From contig JAAOOA010000147.1 of NCBI GenBank assembly GCA_012861695.1, positions 1,152,423-1,216,422 on the forward strand: a stretch of 64,000 nt of DNA. Reading direction: 5' to 3'. A model generated the notes under the pieces. It was not told the DNA's origin. It made no database searches and worked only from the letters and a program-made list of their open reading frames with translations. The position numbers and the translations under genes are program-made. Of the stretch, positions 23,330 to 35,000 are shown piece by piece (the stretch's first letter is position 1; each line of letters starts with the position of its first letter). This DNA comes from Trematomus loennbergii. Taxonomy: Eukaryota > Chordata > Actinopteri > Perciformes > Nototheniidae.

Positions 23330-24155
23330 ATTGAAAATAATAATAATAATAATGGGTTTCATTTATAAACCACTTCATATTTGAGTGCAAATCCCGAAGT
23401 GCTACATGCAGTGAGAATGGAACAATATACAACAGTACACCACGGTAGGATTAATAAAAGCAGTAAAAACAAACAATACAAAATAAATAAAAGGGTAGTA
23501 ATAAATAAGATAAAAGATCTAGGAAAAGGCTCTATTGAACAGATGGGTTTTGAGGCCTTTTTTAAAAGCCTCCAGGGTCTGTGGTGCTCTCATGTGGTCG
23601 GGGAGAGCATTCCACAGTCTGGGAGCAGCCGAGCAGAAAGCCCGGTCTCCCATAGTACAGAGCTTGGTCCTGGGGGGTTTGAGGAGGTTGGCTTTGCTGG
23701 AGCGGGAGGTCCGCAAGGAGGTATGAGGGGTGAGGAGTTCCTTGAGGTAGGGGGGGGCAGTTCCATATATACACTGGTGGGTGAGGAGGGAGACCTTGTA
23801 TTCGATCCTCAGTTCCACGGGGAGCCAGTGTAGTGATTTCAGGATGGGGGTGATATGATCGTATTTGCGCACCCTCATCAGGATCCTAGCAGCGCTGTTC
23901 TGAATGTACTGGAGCTTCTGGATGCTTTTGTCAGGGATCCCGATGAGGAGTGCATTGCAGTAGTCCAGCCTGGAGGAGACAAAGGCGTGGACTAGCTTTT
24001 CGGCGTCAGACAGAGTGAGTGTGGGGCGGAGTTTGGCGATATTCCTGAGGTGATAAAAGGAGTTCTTGCACAGCTGTTTAATGTGAGCCTCAAAGGTCAG
24101 ATGGGCATCCATTTTCACACCCAGGTTGGTGACTATTGAGGAGAGGGTAATGTTA
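23330..24155 (-). mobile_element. L2-type LINE, 3' end of ORF2, copy A
   Basis: A minus-strand frame of 199 codons (23,519-24,118) includes LSDAEKLVHAFVSSRLDYCN, AARILMRVRKYDHITPIL and GDRAFCSAAPRLWNALPDHM, the conserved C-terminal region of fish L2-type ORF2 downstream of the reverse transcriptase. It is 5'-truncated and ends in a short AATAAT repeat near 23,335-23,352 at the 3' side. Such truncation is normal for LINE insertions. Confidence 0.85.
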
Positions 24156-25047
24156 TAATTAATTGTTATTTTGCGGCTGACTGACGGTATGCATGCAGCA
24201 TTAAGTGACTCATCTTATCCTATAGAATGTATTATTTACTATACATGTAGTGAACAAGATTGAAACATCCCAAAAATTAAACAAAATTACATAAATTAAG
24301 ATGCACAAAATAAACCCACTTTCTTACTTGATCATCAGTTCTGATACCTTTATACATGTAGCTATTTATTTAATTTCCTCAAAATTGATCCTCATTTGGA
24401 CGGATTTGTTGAATAAAGAGACGAAAACATTTTGGTTTTGAATGTTTAACAGATTTATACATTTTCTTTACGCAGTCTCAACGTGTTTACAAAACCGAAG
24501 CAGTCAGTAACAAAGGCTCACCTGTCCATACTAAATAACATTATCTTGTTAAGAAACTTATAAAAATATTAAATCAGCCACATCTGAATCCTTTTAATCA
24601 GCTGACAGAAAACAAGAAGACCAAACTAAACAGTTTTAATAAAAGAAAAACAACAGAGAAACCAGATAAGAAGAGTTTGAAGATTAGAAAATAATAGAAA
24701 CCATCATAAAGGCTAAGCAGTTTTGTTGTTAATTCAACTTGATGGGGATTTATACAGATGTAGTTGCTATCTGCAGCATCTGGACTACATGCTGAAGAGT
24801 TTATGTGAATCCTTTGACAGAAAAGCCTCATCTTCATCCCTCCATAACCCTGAAACCCTCCTGCTTCTGACAGCCGGACGCTGAGAGACGTTATGGTGAT
24901 CCAGATGTTGCTTCACAGATTTCCTCTCAGGGAAAAACAGAAACCTCAGCAGTCAGTCTCCATCACCGCCAGCCCTCCCTTTAAATCAGCGTGTTGCAGC
25001 TTTATGCACAAGCTTTAAGGATAAAAATCAGTTCTGTTTAGAAACGT
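24156..25047. other. AT-rich intergenic DNA, possibly MAL 3' UTR
   Basis: No open frame of note. Conserved in copy B (62,710-63,600). The sequence just downstream of the MAL stop (below 25,047) could be the 3' UTR of that minus-strand gene, but no clear polyadenylation site can be assigned. Confidence 0.35.
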
Positions 25048-25122
25048 CTAGAAAGATTTCCATCGGATGGCAGAGAAGATGGTGTGGATGAAGTAGAGGA
25101 GGGTCGCCACGTACGAGAAGAC
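25048..25122 (-). CDS. MAL-family (MARVEL) last exon, copy A
   Basis: An acceptor CTTCAG precedes a 75-base exon: VFSYVATLLYFIHTIFS, then AIRWKSF and a TAG stop at 25,048-25,050. This is the fourth transmembrane helix and short basic tail of MAL-type tetraspan membrane proteins, which end in an RWKS-like tail. No other MAL exon is recognisable upstream (higher coordinates) before 35,205, where transposons follow, so copy A may be an orphan exon produced by the duplication breakpoint. MALL is an alternative family member. Confidence 0.6.
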   Translation of the reverse strand, partial: VFSYVATLLYFIHTIFSAIRWKSF

Positions 25123-25456
25123 CTGAAGAGACAAGGAGAACTTCAGGGGAATGAAGGGAGTCGCTTCCTCGGAGAATGATTTTATAGGATAAGACATAAC
25201 AATCTGCCCAATCAGTCCCAGCACCTTATCAGCATGTTTCCACCTTTATAGAGGACACATTATGGTCATAGTCCGGTTCATATTTGTATTTTGTGTCTCT
25301 ACTGTTTAACCTAAAAAAGTATTGTTAGGCTACAAAAAACTACACCACGGTAAAATAACTCATGTCCACATCACTAAGATAAAGGCGGGCTTCATCACGG
25401 CCATCATGGAAACTCATCTATTCACTCGTCTCATTTTAGCCTTGTTGTGTATATAC

Positions 25457-26668
25457 CAGTGTTTCTCAAAGTGTGGGGCGCGCCCCACTGGTGGGGCGCA
25501 GAGATGTGATAGGTGGGTCGCGAATGGACGCAATGAACGGGAGATTTTTTTTTTCTTTTACTTTTTTTTTTTTTAAATACATTTTTTGGACCTCAGGCCG
25601 GAATCGAACCTGGGTCCTTGCGGGCATTAGTGGACTGTTACAGCCGGAGACTCGCAACGGCGGTGGACTTTCACAGCGCCGGAGCCTCGCAACGGCGGGT
25701 GTTTGCGGCGGCGGATGCGGTACCAGCGCAGCGGCGCTGTGAAAGTCCACGTCTATGCCAACGGCAGCAGCCCACCAACGGCAGCGGGCCACCGGGAAAA
25801 GTCCCGAATCTCCCGATGGCCAATCCGAGCCTGCTCACACACACACACATCTGAAACCAAAATCATTTACAGACATGTGTAAAAATCTCTCACACACACA
25901 CACAACAGCGTTGCAGTCGGGAAGAAAAGCAATGTGTTTATCTATTTAATATAGCCTAGTTGTAAAAAATAAAGTAAGAAATCATTCCAATGTGGAATGT
26001 GGACTAAAAAAAAAAAAAGAACAGTTTAAAAGGGGAGTGATTAGTAAAATATGCATAAATAAAAAGAAAGAATGCTAACTAGGTAACATAAGATAAGAAT
26101 AAACCAGTTTAAATGATTTGTTATTGGTTGTGATCATATTCTAAAGATGTTTGGATCATTAAAAAGTATACATCTCTCTTTCATCTGAGTGTTGAGAGCT
26201 GTATCCATCAATTCATGCTGTGCTCAAAGTGCACCAGATTGATGCATTTCACTACAACATTTAAAAAAACATCTTCCCGGGGTGCATGCCCCCGGACCCC
26301 CTAGGGGAGGTGAGGTCCACCCCCAAATAAAACAGGTTAAAATAATTTAATTGCATACATTTTCTTTTAGTAAACACTGAAAAGGGTCCCACAGACCCAA
26401 ATAGCAAACGAAGGTTAAAGGTAAGCATATCATAATGTTAAAATGTGCTAAATATATACACAGCAAAAACAATAAAAAGAGGAGTAAAAGTAGCTCACGA
26501 CTTGTTTTATTTTTTTTAAGTAGCTCTCATCCTAAAAAAGGTTGGAGACTCCTGTTATAGAACGATACATTTGACAATTTTAAGCTTGGCCTACCATTTT
26601 ATTGGAGCGATGAGGAACAGGTGGGGCTTGAAAAGTGGGGAATGACAGAAAAAGTTTGAGAACCACTG
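25457..26668. mobile_element. hAT element, 1,212 bp, at the right edge of copy A
   Basis: Termini CAGTGTTTCTCAAAGTGTGG and AAGTTTGAGAACCACTG; TSD GTATATAC at 25,449-25,456 and 26,669-26,676. The interior contains a perfect 18-bp inverted repeat (GTGGACTTTCACAGCGCC at 25,663-25,680 and its complement at 25,733-25,750). No transposase frame. The matching site in copy B lies past the window. Confidence 0.9.
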
Positions 26669-26676
26669 GTATATAC

Positions 26677-27020
26677 CAAGCGGCAAACTCTGGGGAAGAG
26701 CCGGGACGCCAATACGGAAGTGCCACAAACTGCAGTTCATATATTGGCCGATAGGCGATGACTGCAGAAAGGAGCAATTTCCATAGACCCCCATGTTAAA
26801 ATGCCCAATTTCACAGCAGAAAAAAAACGTTTCTAGCCCTGGATGCAATAAATATTATTATGTATATAGTTAGATTCCACCTTCATGATTATGAATCTGT
26901 GAGTGAATTGTTTTCTAACATGACCCTTTTATTTATATTAGGTCTTAAAGTTTTTGCATAAATTAGGGCGTGGTCACATTGAGTGACAGCTCTGTCAAGT
27001 GACTGCTGCTGTTAGCTTTT
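26677..27020. repeat. Candidate dispersed repeat of unknown family
   Basis: The stretch (GCGGCAAACTCTGGGG, ATTTCCATAGACCCCCATG, TTAGGGCGTGGTCAC) has the look of repeats spread through fish genomes, but it occurs only once in this window, so the call rests on recollection. It runs up to the candidate first exon at 27,030. Confidence 0.35.
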
Positions 27021-27029
27021 TGTCTCTCT

Positions 27030-27193
27030 GCTAGCTGCTCCGTCTCCGTGAAGCTACAGCGACTCTGCCTGGTCAGTTCATCCAGGGAACACAACTTGAC
27101 CCCGGCCGTGTTTGTTTGTTCTTCATGCTTATATATGGGACTATTGTGACTCGCTCTGCGGTTAAAACAGACGGTGCATGAATGCCGTTTTGC
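27030..27193 (+). other. Possible first exon with splice donor (Met-Pro-Phe-Cys)
   Basis: A moderately GC-rich stretch ends ATGCCGTTTTGCG followed by GTAAGT, a consensus donor at 27,194. THAP-domain proteins, including P-element-type transposases, often start Met-Pro-x-Cys with an early intron, so this may be the first exon of a THAP gene or P-like transposon. No second exon with the rest of a C2CH finger was found downstream before the gypsy element. Confidence 0.3.
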
Positions 27194-27778
27194 GGTAAGT
27201 GAAATTCGAGTACTTATTTATGTGTTTATGATTTCAATCAGCTACGTAATGAATGTTAAGGCTTGGGTTAGCGTGTTAGCGAGTGGTAGCTACATCGGTG
27301 CTAACGATGCTAATCTTAGCCTCCAAGTTAACTTAAAACCATAGACTGTATATATAAAGGTTAAAACGAAATAGACAAGTGTTAAGCGTTAAGTGGGATA
27401 ATACTGTAGAACAAAAGGCTTCTGTTTGAGGTTGATAAAATAAGGTCATCCTTGTAACTTAGAGAGATATTTTATTATGTAGGTAGGAACTGTATGCATC
27501 GCTAAGGTTAATTTAAATTGGCTATGCTCAAGTATGTAGACAAGCTAACGTCGAAGTAGTGTATGTGAAATCAACCTCACAATAAGATGTGTGTATATTA
27601 CAATTATTAATGTCATATTTCAAGATGATTACTTAGATATTTCAATATGGTTGGTTGAGCTGGAGTTCATTATTGAGCTTACACGTTAACGTCACAGTCA
27701 TCTGAAGAACGAACCCAAACCTTGTTGTTTTTATTAATTGCATTACCAAATTGGTATCAAATAAACAGTAAGCATTGG
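27194..27778. other. AT-rich DNA between candidate exon and LTR
   Basis: No open reading frame and no repeat recognised. It would be intronic if the candidate exon is real. Confidence 0.4.
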
Positions 27779-28279
27779 TGTGGTGGCAATACTCTTCAGC
27801 CACCTCCCTTGTGAGTGTGTGTGTTCCCTTTCCCTGTCTGTGTGGGCGTGGTGGCTGTCACTCCTGGCTCCCGGCTCAATCTCCACCTGCTGCAAATCTC
27901 CACCTGCTGCAATCAGCTTTACACACCTGATTCCCATCAGCCATTTACTAATGGTATATCAGCGGAGGCTCCACAACATGTCAGCGCCAGATCGTTGTTT
28001 AAACCCCAGTGGTAACTCTCAGCCTTCTTAGCCGATTTAAGCTATTTCTCTGTACACGGAATACTTTTCTCACCTGTTTCTCTTATGCTCCAGGATCACT
28101 CTCCAGCCGCCTTGTTACCATCACCTGCCGCCACCAGTCATCATTCCAACCGGATTACTCTCCACGCTCACCAGTCTTCATTCCTACAGGATTACTCTCC
28201 ACGCTCCTCCACCTCACAATAAACCTTTTTCCAACACTCTGCCGTGTCCTGCGTTTGGGTCCTATCGGATATCGTAACA
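27779..28279 (+). mobile_element. 5' LTR of the gypsy element
   Basis: Begins TGTGGTGGC and ends CGTAACA (TG...CA), about 501 bases, with an AATAAA signal near 28,218. Internal short direct repeats include CTCCACCTGCTGCAA (twice near 27,880-27,912) and GGATTACTCTCCACGCTC (twice near 28,153-28,210). The next bases, GAACGATCTGGCCA, would be the primer-binding region. The LTR start is the least certain edge. Confidence 0.6.
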
Positions 28280-28295
28280 GAACGATCTGGCCAGT

Positions 28296-29324
28296 ATGGA
28301 CTCAGCGGACACAGGCCACCAGTCCAAGACTGCGGACGAACTCAGCCAAGCCCTGGCCAATCAAGGTGCTCTCGTGGGGCATCACGACGTGGTTCTCCGT
28401 GAGGTTGTGGAGACTCTCCGGAACCTCTCCGCTAACGTGCAAAGGATCGGCACACAAGTGGAACTGCTCACCTCACAGTTTTCTCCCCCGCAGCCCGCTG
28501 CACAGCCGACAGCTCCTCCCCCCGCTCCTGCCGCACCTCTCCATCAGCTACGAGAGGCTGTTATTCCTACACCGGAGCGATACGCTGGAGATTTGGGTAT
28601 TTGTAGAGCCTTTTTGTTCCAGTGTTCGTTAGTTTTTGAGCAGCAGCCTAGTACTTATCATACAGATGGGGCTAGGGTAGCATATGTAATGAGTCTGTTG
28701 AGGGGGAGTGCTCTAGATTGGGCTACAGCCGTTAGGGAGAGCCAGCCACACATTTGCTTATCATTTGATACTTTCATTTCCGAAATGAAAAAAGTTTTTG
28801 ATCACCCGGTACGGGGGAGGGACGCTTCTAGGCGCCTTCTTTCTCTCCGGCAGGGCTCCCGTAGTGTAGCCGAATTTTCAGTTGAGTTTAGAACAGTTGC
28901 TGCTGACTCAGGCTGGAATAACGAGTCATTGCAAGATGTTTTTCTTCAAGGGCTGAACGAAGCAATTAAAGACGAGCTAGCTGCTAGGGATGATCCAGTT
29001 AGCTTGGATAATTTAATTGCCACAGCTATCAAGATTGATAATCGCCTCAGAGAGAGACGCAGGGATAGGAATAGCCGTCACCCCAATCCCAGCTACTCCT
29101 CACTGATCCCCGAATTGGCACTGCCACTGCCCCAATCTCCAGATCCTTCCGACTCCTTTCTCGGTTTCACCCCCGAAGATGAGCCCATGCAAGTGGGAAG
29201 GGCCCGCCTCTCACCATCTGAGCGGGCTAGAAGGATCCAGGCTGGGGAATGTGTTTATTGCAGCCAAACCAGTCATCTAGTTTCCTCCTGTCCTAATCTG
29301 CCAAAAGGTCAGGCTCGTCAGTAG
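28296..29324 (+). CDS. Retrotransposon Gag
   Basis: An intact frame of 342 codons. Residues about 20-60 may form a coiled coil, followed by a Pro/Ala-rich linker. Residues about 90-250 match a sushi-type capsid region (GSALDWATAV, FDHPVRGRDA, RSVAEFSVEFRTVA). Near the C-terminus CVYCSQTSHLVSSCPN is a CCHC zinc knuckle that binds RNA. It starts 17 bases after the LTR. It is the best preserved part of the element. Confidence 0.88.
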   Translation: MDSADTGHQSKTADELSQALANQGALVGHHDVVLREVVETLRNLSANVQRIGTQVELLTSQFSPPQPAAQPTAPPPAPAAPLHQLREAVIPTPERYAGDLGICRAFLFQCSLVFEQQPSTYHTDGARVAYVMSLLRGSALDWATAVRESQPHICLSFDTFISEMKKVFDHPVRGRDASRRLLSLRQGSRSVAEFSVEFRTVAADSGWNNESLQDVFLQGLNEAIKDELAARDDPVSLDNLIATAIKIDNRLRERRRDRNSRHPNPSYSSLIPELALPLPQSPDPSDSFLGFTPEDEPMQVGRARLSPSERARRIQAGECVYCSQTSHLVSSCPNLPKGQARQ

Positions 29325-29326
29325 CT

Positions 29327-29842
29327 GTGGGGATTCTGGCGAGCCCTTCCTCCTCTCTCAACCCCCGACCCAGAACGCAGCTAGAAGCCGTTCTTTGCTG
29401 CAACCAACAGTCACTACCCCTGCTCGCCTTAGTGGACTCGGGGGCGGACGAGAATTTTTTGGACATTGACATTGCAGCTCAGGCAGGAATTCCCTGCGAA
29501 GTGTTAGATTCACCTCTTAATGCCAATGCTCTAAATGGACAATTCCTGGCCCAAGTCACTCACCGCACCAAGCCAGTAAACCTCATTCTGTCTGGAAACC
29601 ATCGTGAGTTTATTCAGTTTCACCTTATTTCCTCACCTCATGCTCCCATAGTGTTGGGTCATCCCTGGTTAAGAACACACAACCCCCAGATTGATTGGGT
29701 AACTGGCAAAATCATTAGTTGGAGTTGTTTTTGTTTATCCTCATGCCTGCAGTCTGCCCTACCGCCAGCAGAGGCCGCCGCTCCACCACCCAAGATCGAG
29801 CCGCCTGACCTGTTATCTGTCCCCATGAATATCATAGCCTAG
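29327..29842 (+). CDS. Retrotransposon aspartic protease region
   Basis: Open frame out of phase with gag. [13 protein letters not shown] is the retropepsin active-site motif (Asp-Ser-Gly), and [17 protein letters not shown] follows as the conserved C-terminal segment of gypsy proteases. The first clear ATG is late; a gag-pol frameshift or plain decay would explain the phase change. The frame closes at a TAG and the RT region continues in another frame. Confidence 0.8.
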   Translation: MGILASPSSSLNPRPRTQLEAVLCCNQQSLPLLALVDSGADENFLDIDIAAQAGIPCEVLDSPLNANALNGQFLAQVTHRTKPVNLILSGNHREFIQFHLISSPHAPIVLGHPWLRTHNPQIDWVTGKIISWSCFCLSSCLQSALPPAEAAAPPPKIEPPDLLSVPMNIIA

Positions 29843-29847
29843 GAGAG

Positions 29848-30775
29848 GTGTTCAGTAAACAGCGAGCTCTTTCTCTTCCTCCTCATCGACCCTACGACTG
29901 TCCCATTGACCTCCTTCCCGGGGCCCCTCTGCCTTCCTCACGTCTGTTCAACCTGTCTCGCCCTGAGAGAAAATCCATGGAGAGTTACATCCATGACTCC
30001 CTGGCTGCTGGTGTCATCCGCCCATCCTCCTCCCCGGTCGGTGCTGGGTTTTCTTCGTGTCCAAGAAGGACCGCTCACTGCGGCCCTGCATTGATTACAG
30101 GGGTCTCAATGCCATCACTATAAAAAACAAATATCCATTACCCCTCATTAACTCCGCCTTTGAACCCCTCCAGGAAGCCACCATCTTTTCCAAACTGGAC
30201 CTCCGCAATGCCTACCACCTCGTCAGAATCCGTGAAGGGGACGAGTGGAAGACTGCCTTTAACACACCACTCGGTCACTTTGAGTATCTGGTGATGCCTT
30301 TTGGACTGACGAATGCCCCAGCAGTTTTTCAGTCAATGGTGAACGATGTGCTCCGTGACCTCCTCAACCGGTCAGTCTTTGTCTACTTGGATGACATTCT
30401 CATTTTCTCGTAACAAGGAGGAGCACATTATCCATGTCAGGCAGGTGCTGCAGAGACTCCTTGAAAACAGACTCTTTGTGAAGGCGGAGAAATGCGAATT
30501 CCATGTCAACACAGTCTCATTCCTGGGCTACATCGTTGAGGAAGGAAAGATTAGGACCGACCCTGAGAAGATCCAAGCGGTGGCCCCAAACCAACCTCAG
30601 TTAAACTGCTTCAACAGTTTCTTGGTTTCGCCAATTTTTATCGGCGCTTCATCAGAGACTACAGCAGAGTGGCGGGCCCTTTAACCAGACTCACTTCCCC
30701 TACAACTGTTTTTTCTGGACCCCAGAGTGCGATGCAGCCTTCTCGGAGCTAAAGAGACTTTTCACCACTGCCCCT
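29848..30775 (+). pseudogene. Reverse transcriptase region, frameshifted
   Basis: Segments in three frames: [16 protein letters not shown] (from 29,848), then [31 protein letters not shown] and the catalytic [10 protein letters not shown] (30,057-30,413), then the next RT segment (30,346-30,684). Frame changes lie near 30,050, 30,412 and 30,590-30,680. The YLDD box is the polymerase active site. The breaks make it non-functional. Confidence 0.82.
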
Positions 30776-31893
30776 GTGCTCATCCACCCTGATTCCTCTC
30801 GCCAGTTCGTGGTGGAGGTCGATGCCTCCAACACCGGGGTAGGGGCAGTTCTTTCCCAGCGCTCGGAACGAGACCAAAAATTACATCCTTGTGCATTTTT
30901 CTCTCGCCGCCTCACTCCAGCTGAGAAGAACTATGACGTGGGTAACAGAGAGCTGCTGGCTGTCAAACTTGCCCTAGAGGAGTGGAGGCACTGGCTGGAG
31001 GGAGCCGAGCTCCCTTTTATTGTATGGACAGACCACAAAAACTTGGCGTACATCCAATCTGCCAAGCGCCTTAACTCTCGTCAGGCTCGATGGGCCCTGT
31101 ATTTCGGCCGCTTCTCATTCACCCTTACCTACCGTCCAGGGTCACGGAACCTCAAGCCGGACGCTCTCTCTCGCCAGTTCGCTTCCGAAGGACCAGCTGC
31201 CAATCCAGACACTATCCTGCCTGCCTCCTGCGTGGTGGCGGCTGTTACCTGGGAGATTGAGTCATTGGTTAAGGAGGCTCAGCGGGCGCAGCCTAACCCA
31301 GGTAACTGCCCAGCTAATAGTCTTTTTGTGCCTACCCCTGTTCGCTCCAAGGTCCTGCAGTGGGCACACGCCTCCCGTCTCTCCTGTCATCCTGGTGTCC
31401 ATCGCACACTGTTTATTCTAAGACAACGGTTCTGGTGGCCTTCCATGGCTCAAGACACCAGGGCCTTTGTTGCTGCCTGTACAGTATGTGCCCGCGCCAA
31501 GTCCTCCCACCAATCTCCCTCTGGCCTGCTTCGCCCGCTGCCGGTACCTAGTCGTCCTTGGTCGCATGTGGCCTTGGATTTTGTCACTGGACTTCCACTG
31601 TCACAAGGAAATACCATCATCCTAACTATTGTGGACAGATTTTCCAAGATGGTACACTTTGTTGCTCTTCCCAAGCTTCCCACAGCCCGAGAGACTGCAG
31701 ATCTTCTGGTCAATCATGTTGTTCGACTCCATGGGATTCCCACCGACATCGTCTCTGACCGGGGTCCCCAGTTCATTTCCCACGTTTGGAAAGCCTTCTG
31801 TCAGGCTCTGGGAGCATCAGTGAGCCTGTCATCTGGATATCATCCTCAGACGAACGGGCAAACGGAACGGGCCAACCAGGATCTGGGGGCGGC
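30776..31893 (+). pseudogene. RNase H and integrase, 3' truncated
   Basis: RNase [19 protein letters not shown] and [20 protein letters not shown]. Integrase: a zinc-binding region (HPGVHRT, then [12 protein letters not shown]), and core segments with [32 protein letters not shown] and [14 protein letters not shown], containing the D-D-E catalytic residues. After about 31,893 the frame continues into unrelated DNA, so the C-terminal domain is lost. Confidence 0.82.
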
Positions 31894-32010
31894 TCTTCGC
31901 TGTGTGGCTTTCAGGAGCATAAGATCCGGCTCCCTTCAAAGAGCCATAATTCCCATCAGTCCAAAAGACCGAGAGAGCGCGAGTGAAATTGAAAGTAAAA
32001 GCTATAACGA
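31894..32010. mobile_element. Fragment of another repeat at the gypsy break
   Basis: TTTCAGGAGCATAAGATCC and GGCTCCCTTCAAAGAGCC look like a foreign repeat abutting the truncated integrase; family not identified. Confidence 0.35.
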
Positions 32011-35000
32011 ATAAAATAATGTTAGCGACCAAGGTACGTTTTAACCGTTTGTTTTTAGTTCTAATTGAAACTAATAATAAAACAGAAACGGGTCGTTTTT
32101 TTGTTTTTCAATTTTGCCCCAAAACGGAAAAACGGTAATTCAGCTAATTTTTCGTTTTTCTGTTCTTACTGTTAAAACAAGTATACCACTCAATGTTTCG
32201 TTTTCATAGGTGGGTGGGTCTCCAGTGCCTCCTTGCTTCTGATTGGCTAGTTTGCCCTATGCTTGCGCTGTGCTCTTACAAATAAAGGTTCATACTCTTG
32301 CCTATAGAGTCACATGCAGTGCGTGTTTGCACAAAAATACATTGAATATATGGCTACATGCAAAACATACAGAAGAAGACTGTGTGTGCGTGTGCGTGTG
32401 CGTGTGCGTGTGCGTGTGCGTGTGCGCGCGTACGTCTGTCGGTCTCACGATCTGTCTGTCTTGCACTGTCAGCCATGAATCCCTATCTTATAAAGTATGA
32501 GTATCTCTCTGTATGTTACTGACACTGCTGGATTGATGCGGCCGTATTCCCGTTTGCGTGGTCAAGTCAGCATCGAGTTTTTTTCTCAAAACTATATTAA
32601 AACAGCTTGGAGGTTGAGGATGATAATACTATTTAGAGTACTTTGACTGTGTAGTTTTTGAGTGATCCTCTGTCAAACTCCCCTCCTGAGTACAATAATG
32701 CATGTTTTCTGCTATCTTTGATGAGAGATAAATGATTTTCTGCCATAAATTCTTAATGAGAGTGATACTGTTTGACTCAGTATACTATTGTAATTTAACT
32801 ACACCAACAAGTACTTTTTCAGGTATTCTCTTTCAATTCCCCCTCCTAGTACAAGAATGCATCTTAAATAAAAATGTGTCATTAGACTTATATTGTTGGA
32901 CAGAGTATTTTAAGAGGATATGGTAGACATGATATCAGCACTACTTCCAGTCAGTACTCCAGCAGCAGCTTTTACCCCTTGGGAAATCTTCAGAGAATAT
33001 CCTGGATAGCTGGTCTATCCTTCAGCAAAGTGACACACTCTTGTTGGCCTCTTATGATGATGTCTTAACCTTTAACAGCCAGCGCCACCATTTGGTAGAG
33101 CACATTTTGTGTCTTGATATCTTGTTGAAAAAATAAAATAAAGTGTAACACCATCTGATTCAGCCAGCTCTATCGTTTGGTTGACATGTTATGCACAATA
33201 CAACCTCTAGATGTCACTGTGGTTCGAACAGAAAGCCCTTCAGCTGGCTTCCACTGAGAAAGTTGGCATGCTAAAAAATCACTCCTGAAGAAATCACTCT
33301 TTTTGGTCAACTTTTTGTAAGGTAACCTTATCATTTTTGACATATCTTAGTGTCAGAGCACTTACTGAACATAATTAGATAACTTGATGCACAAAACATT
33401 TTTGTAACAAGGGTGTAATTATTTTGAAAATATGCTCAACCAACCGGTCGAATTGGCCTTCATATTGTAAACTAGCAATATGACTTTTTCAGAGTTTCAG
33501 AGATGTTTTCCAATAAATATGGTAAATAGCTAGATTCATGGTAATATTACTAAATCTAGTACTGCCTTATGAGTCTCAGAGTGAAAGAGTGATAATAATT
33601 TATATAGCACCTTTCATGCATGAAATGCAGCCCAAAGTTGCACACAGATGAGCAAGTTAGGCCAACACAGGATATAGACATTTGCTGTTAGGCCAGTTGT
33701 TTGTTGTTAGGCCAATTCAGCATATACAGTAAGATGAGCAAGTAATTTTTATAATGAAAAACACCCATTACTTTTTTCCATTTCTTTTTTTTTTACAATT
33801 ATAATTTATATTTTTTATGAATATATCTGGTTGTATATATTGCTCATCTTCCATAAATATGTATTTGAGTTTGTGTTTTATTTGAGTTTGATGCATACAA
33901 TACTGTACTGTATGATTGTTGAAAATGCACTTTTACCAAGGCCAGCTCGACCAGTTGGTAGAGGCTCATAAAAACAAAACTGTGTGGTCAGTCAAAAAAA
34001 TAAAAATGGTTTGTGGTTATTTGTCCTATTTGATAAAAAAATGCAAAGAAATAATTTTCCATAGATTTCTTCTTGGTCTGGCAATTAAAGGGTTAAATAT
34101 GATTATTTCTCTGCCCCTAGTTCGTTCTCTCGCAGATTCTTCAGTCTCATCAGCCTCATCTTTCCATCTGTCCCAGTCAACGCATCAGCCTCCAGCACAC
34201 TTATTAATCAAAATCTGCAAATTAACTAAATTAGGTATTAAATACATGCAGTGGAGTAGAAGTACAAAGTAGCATAACATTGAAATACTCAAGTAAAGGA
34301 CAAGTATCTCAAAATGTACTTAAGTACAGTCCTTGAGTAAATGTAGGCTACTTAGTTATTTCCCATCGCTGCAATTAAGTAAGGAAAAGAGCAAAACCTA
34401 AATAAACTTGTTTCCTTAAAATAGTTGGTGAAAAGATAACAGTTTACAAATATCTTTATATCTTCGAGATACAGTCCCATAAAGTCATTGTTCCACCTGG
34501 AAAGAACCAAACACCTTGAGAGAGAGGGGGGGGGGGGGGTAATGAGAGAAAAACGGATATTTAGTAATCACATTGTGTTTGACAATTATTTTCAAAGTTA
34601 TACGTTTGTTTAGTCAATATGGAAGAAACTAATTCCCAATACTTAGTTCAAAATAACATTGGGCTTGGTAAATTAGCAATTAACAATTGTCGAATAGGCC
34701 TACTGCTTTACCGCTAAACTGAGTATACAGGATGAGGGTAGGTAGAGTTTTCACACCCAATCATCAAAGATTAAAGGTCATTTTTATGCATAAAAATATG
34801 ACCTAACATAATGTATGAGGTGATTATTTCACAGTAAATTATAAGAGAGATTCTGCAGTAAATAAACCAGTTCCACAGTACAGTGTTATATCTTAAGTTA
34901 TATATATATATGTTTTAGCAGTTATTCAACAGCCGAGGAGCACAGTAGGAAGTCATTTTTATTGCATCAACATACAGTATAATGTTAATTAACAAATGAT

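Larger units (their letters stand above)
27779..31893 (+). mobile_element. Ty3/gypsy retrotransposon, decayed, 3' truncated
   Basis: Order: 5' LTR, gag, protease, reverse transcriptase, RNase H, integrase, as in Ty3/gypsy. The reading frame changes between gag and protease, protease and RT, and at least twice within RT/RNase H, and the integrase ends abruptly near 31,893. No 3' LTR and no env-like gene are present. The gag type resembles the sushi-like lineage from which vertebrate PEG10/RTL genes arose. It cannot be active as it stands. Confidence 0.9.

Noticed and set aside
28009..28632. 207-codon plus-strand frame
   Set aside because: It crosses the LTR and overlaps gag in another frame; no domain, and gag is clearly the real frame.
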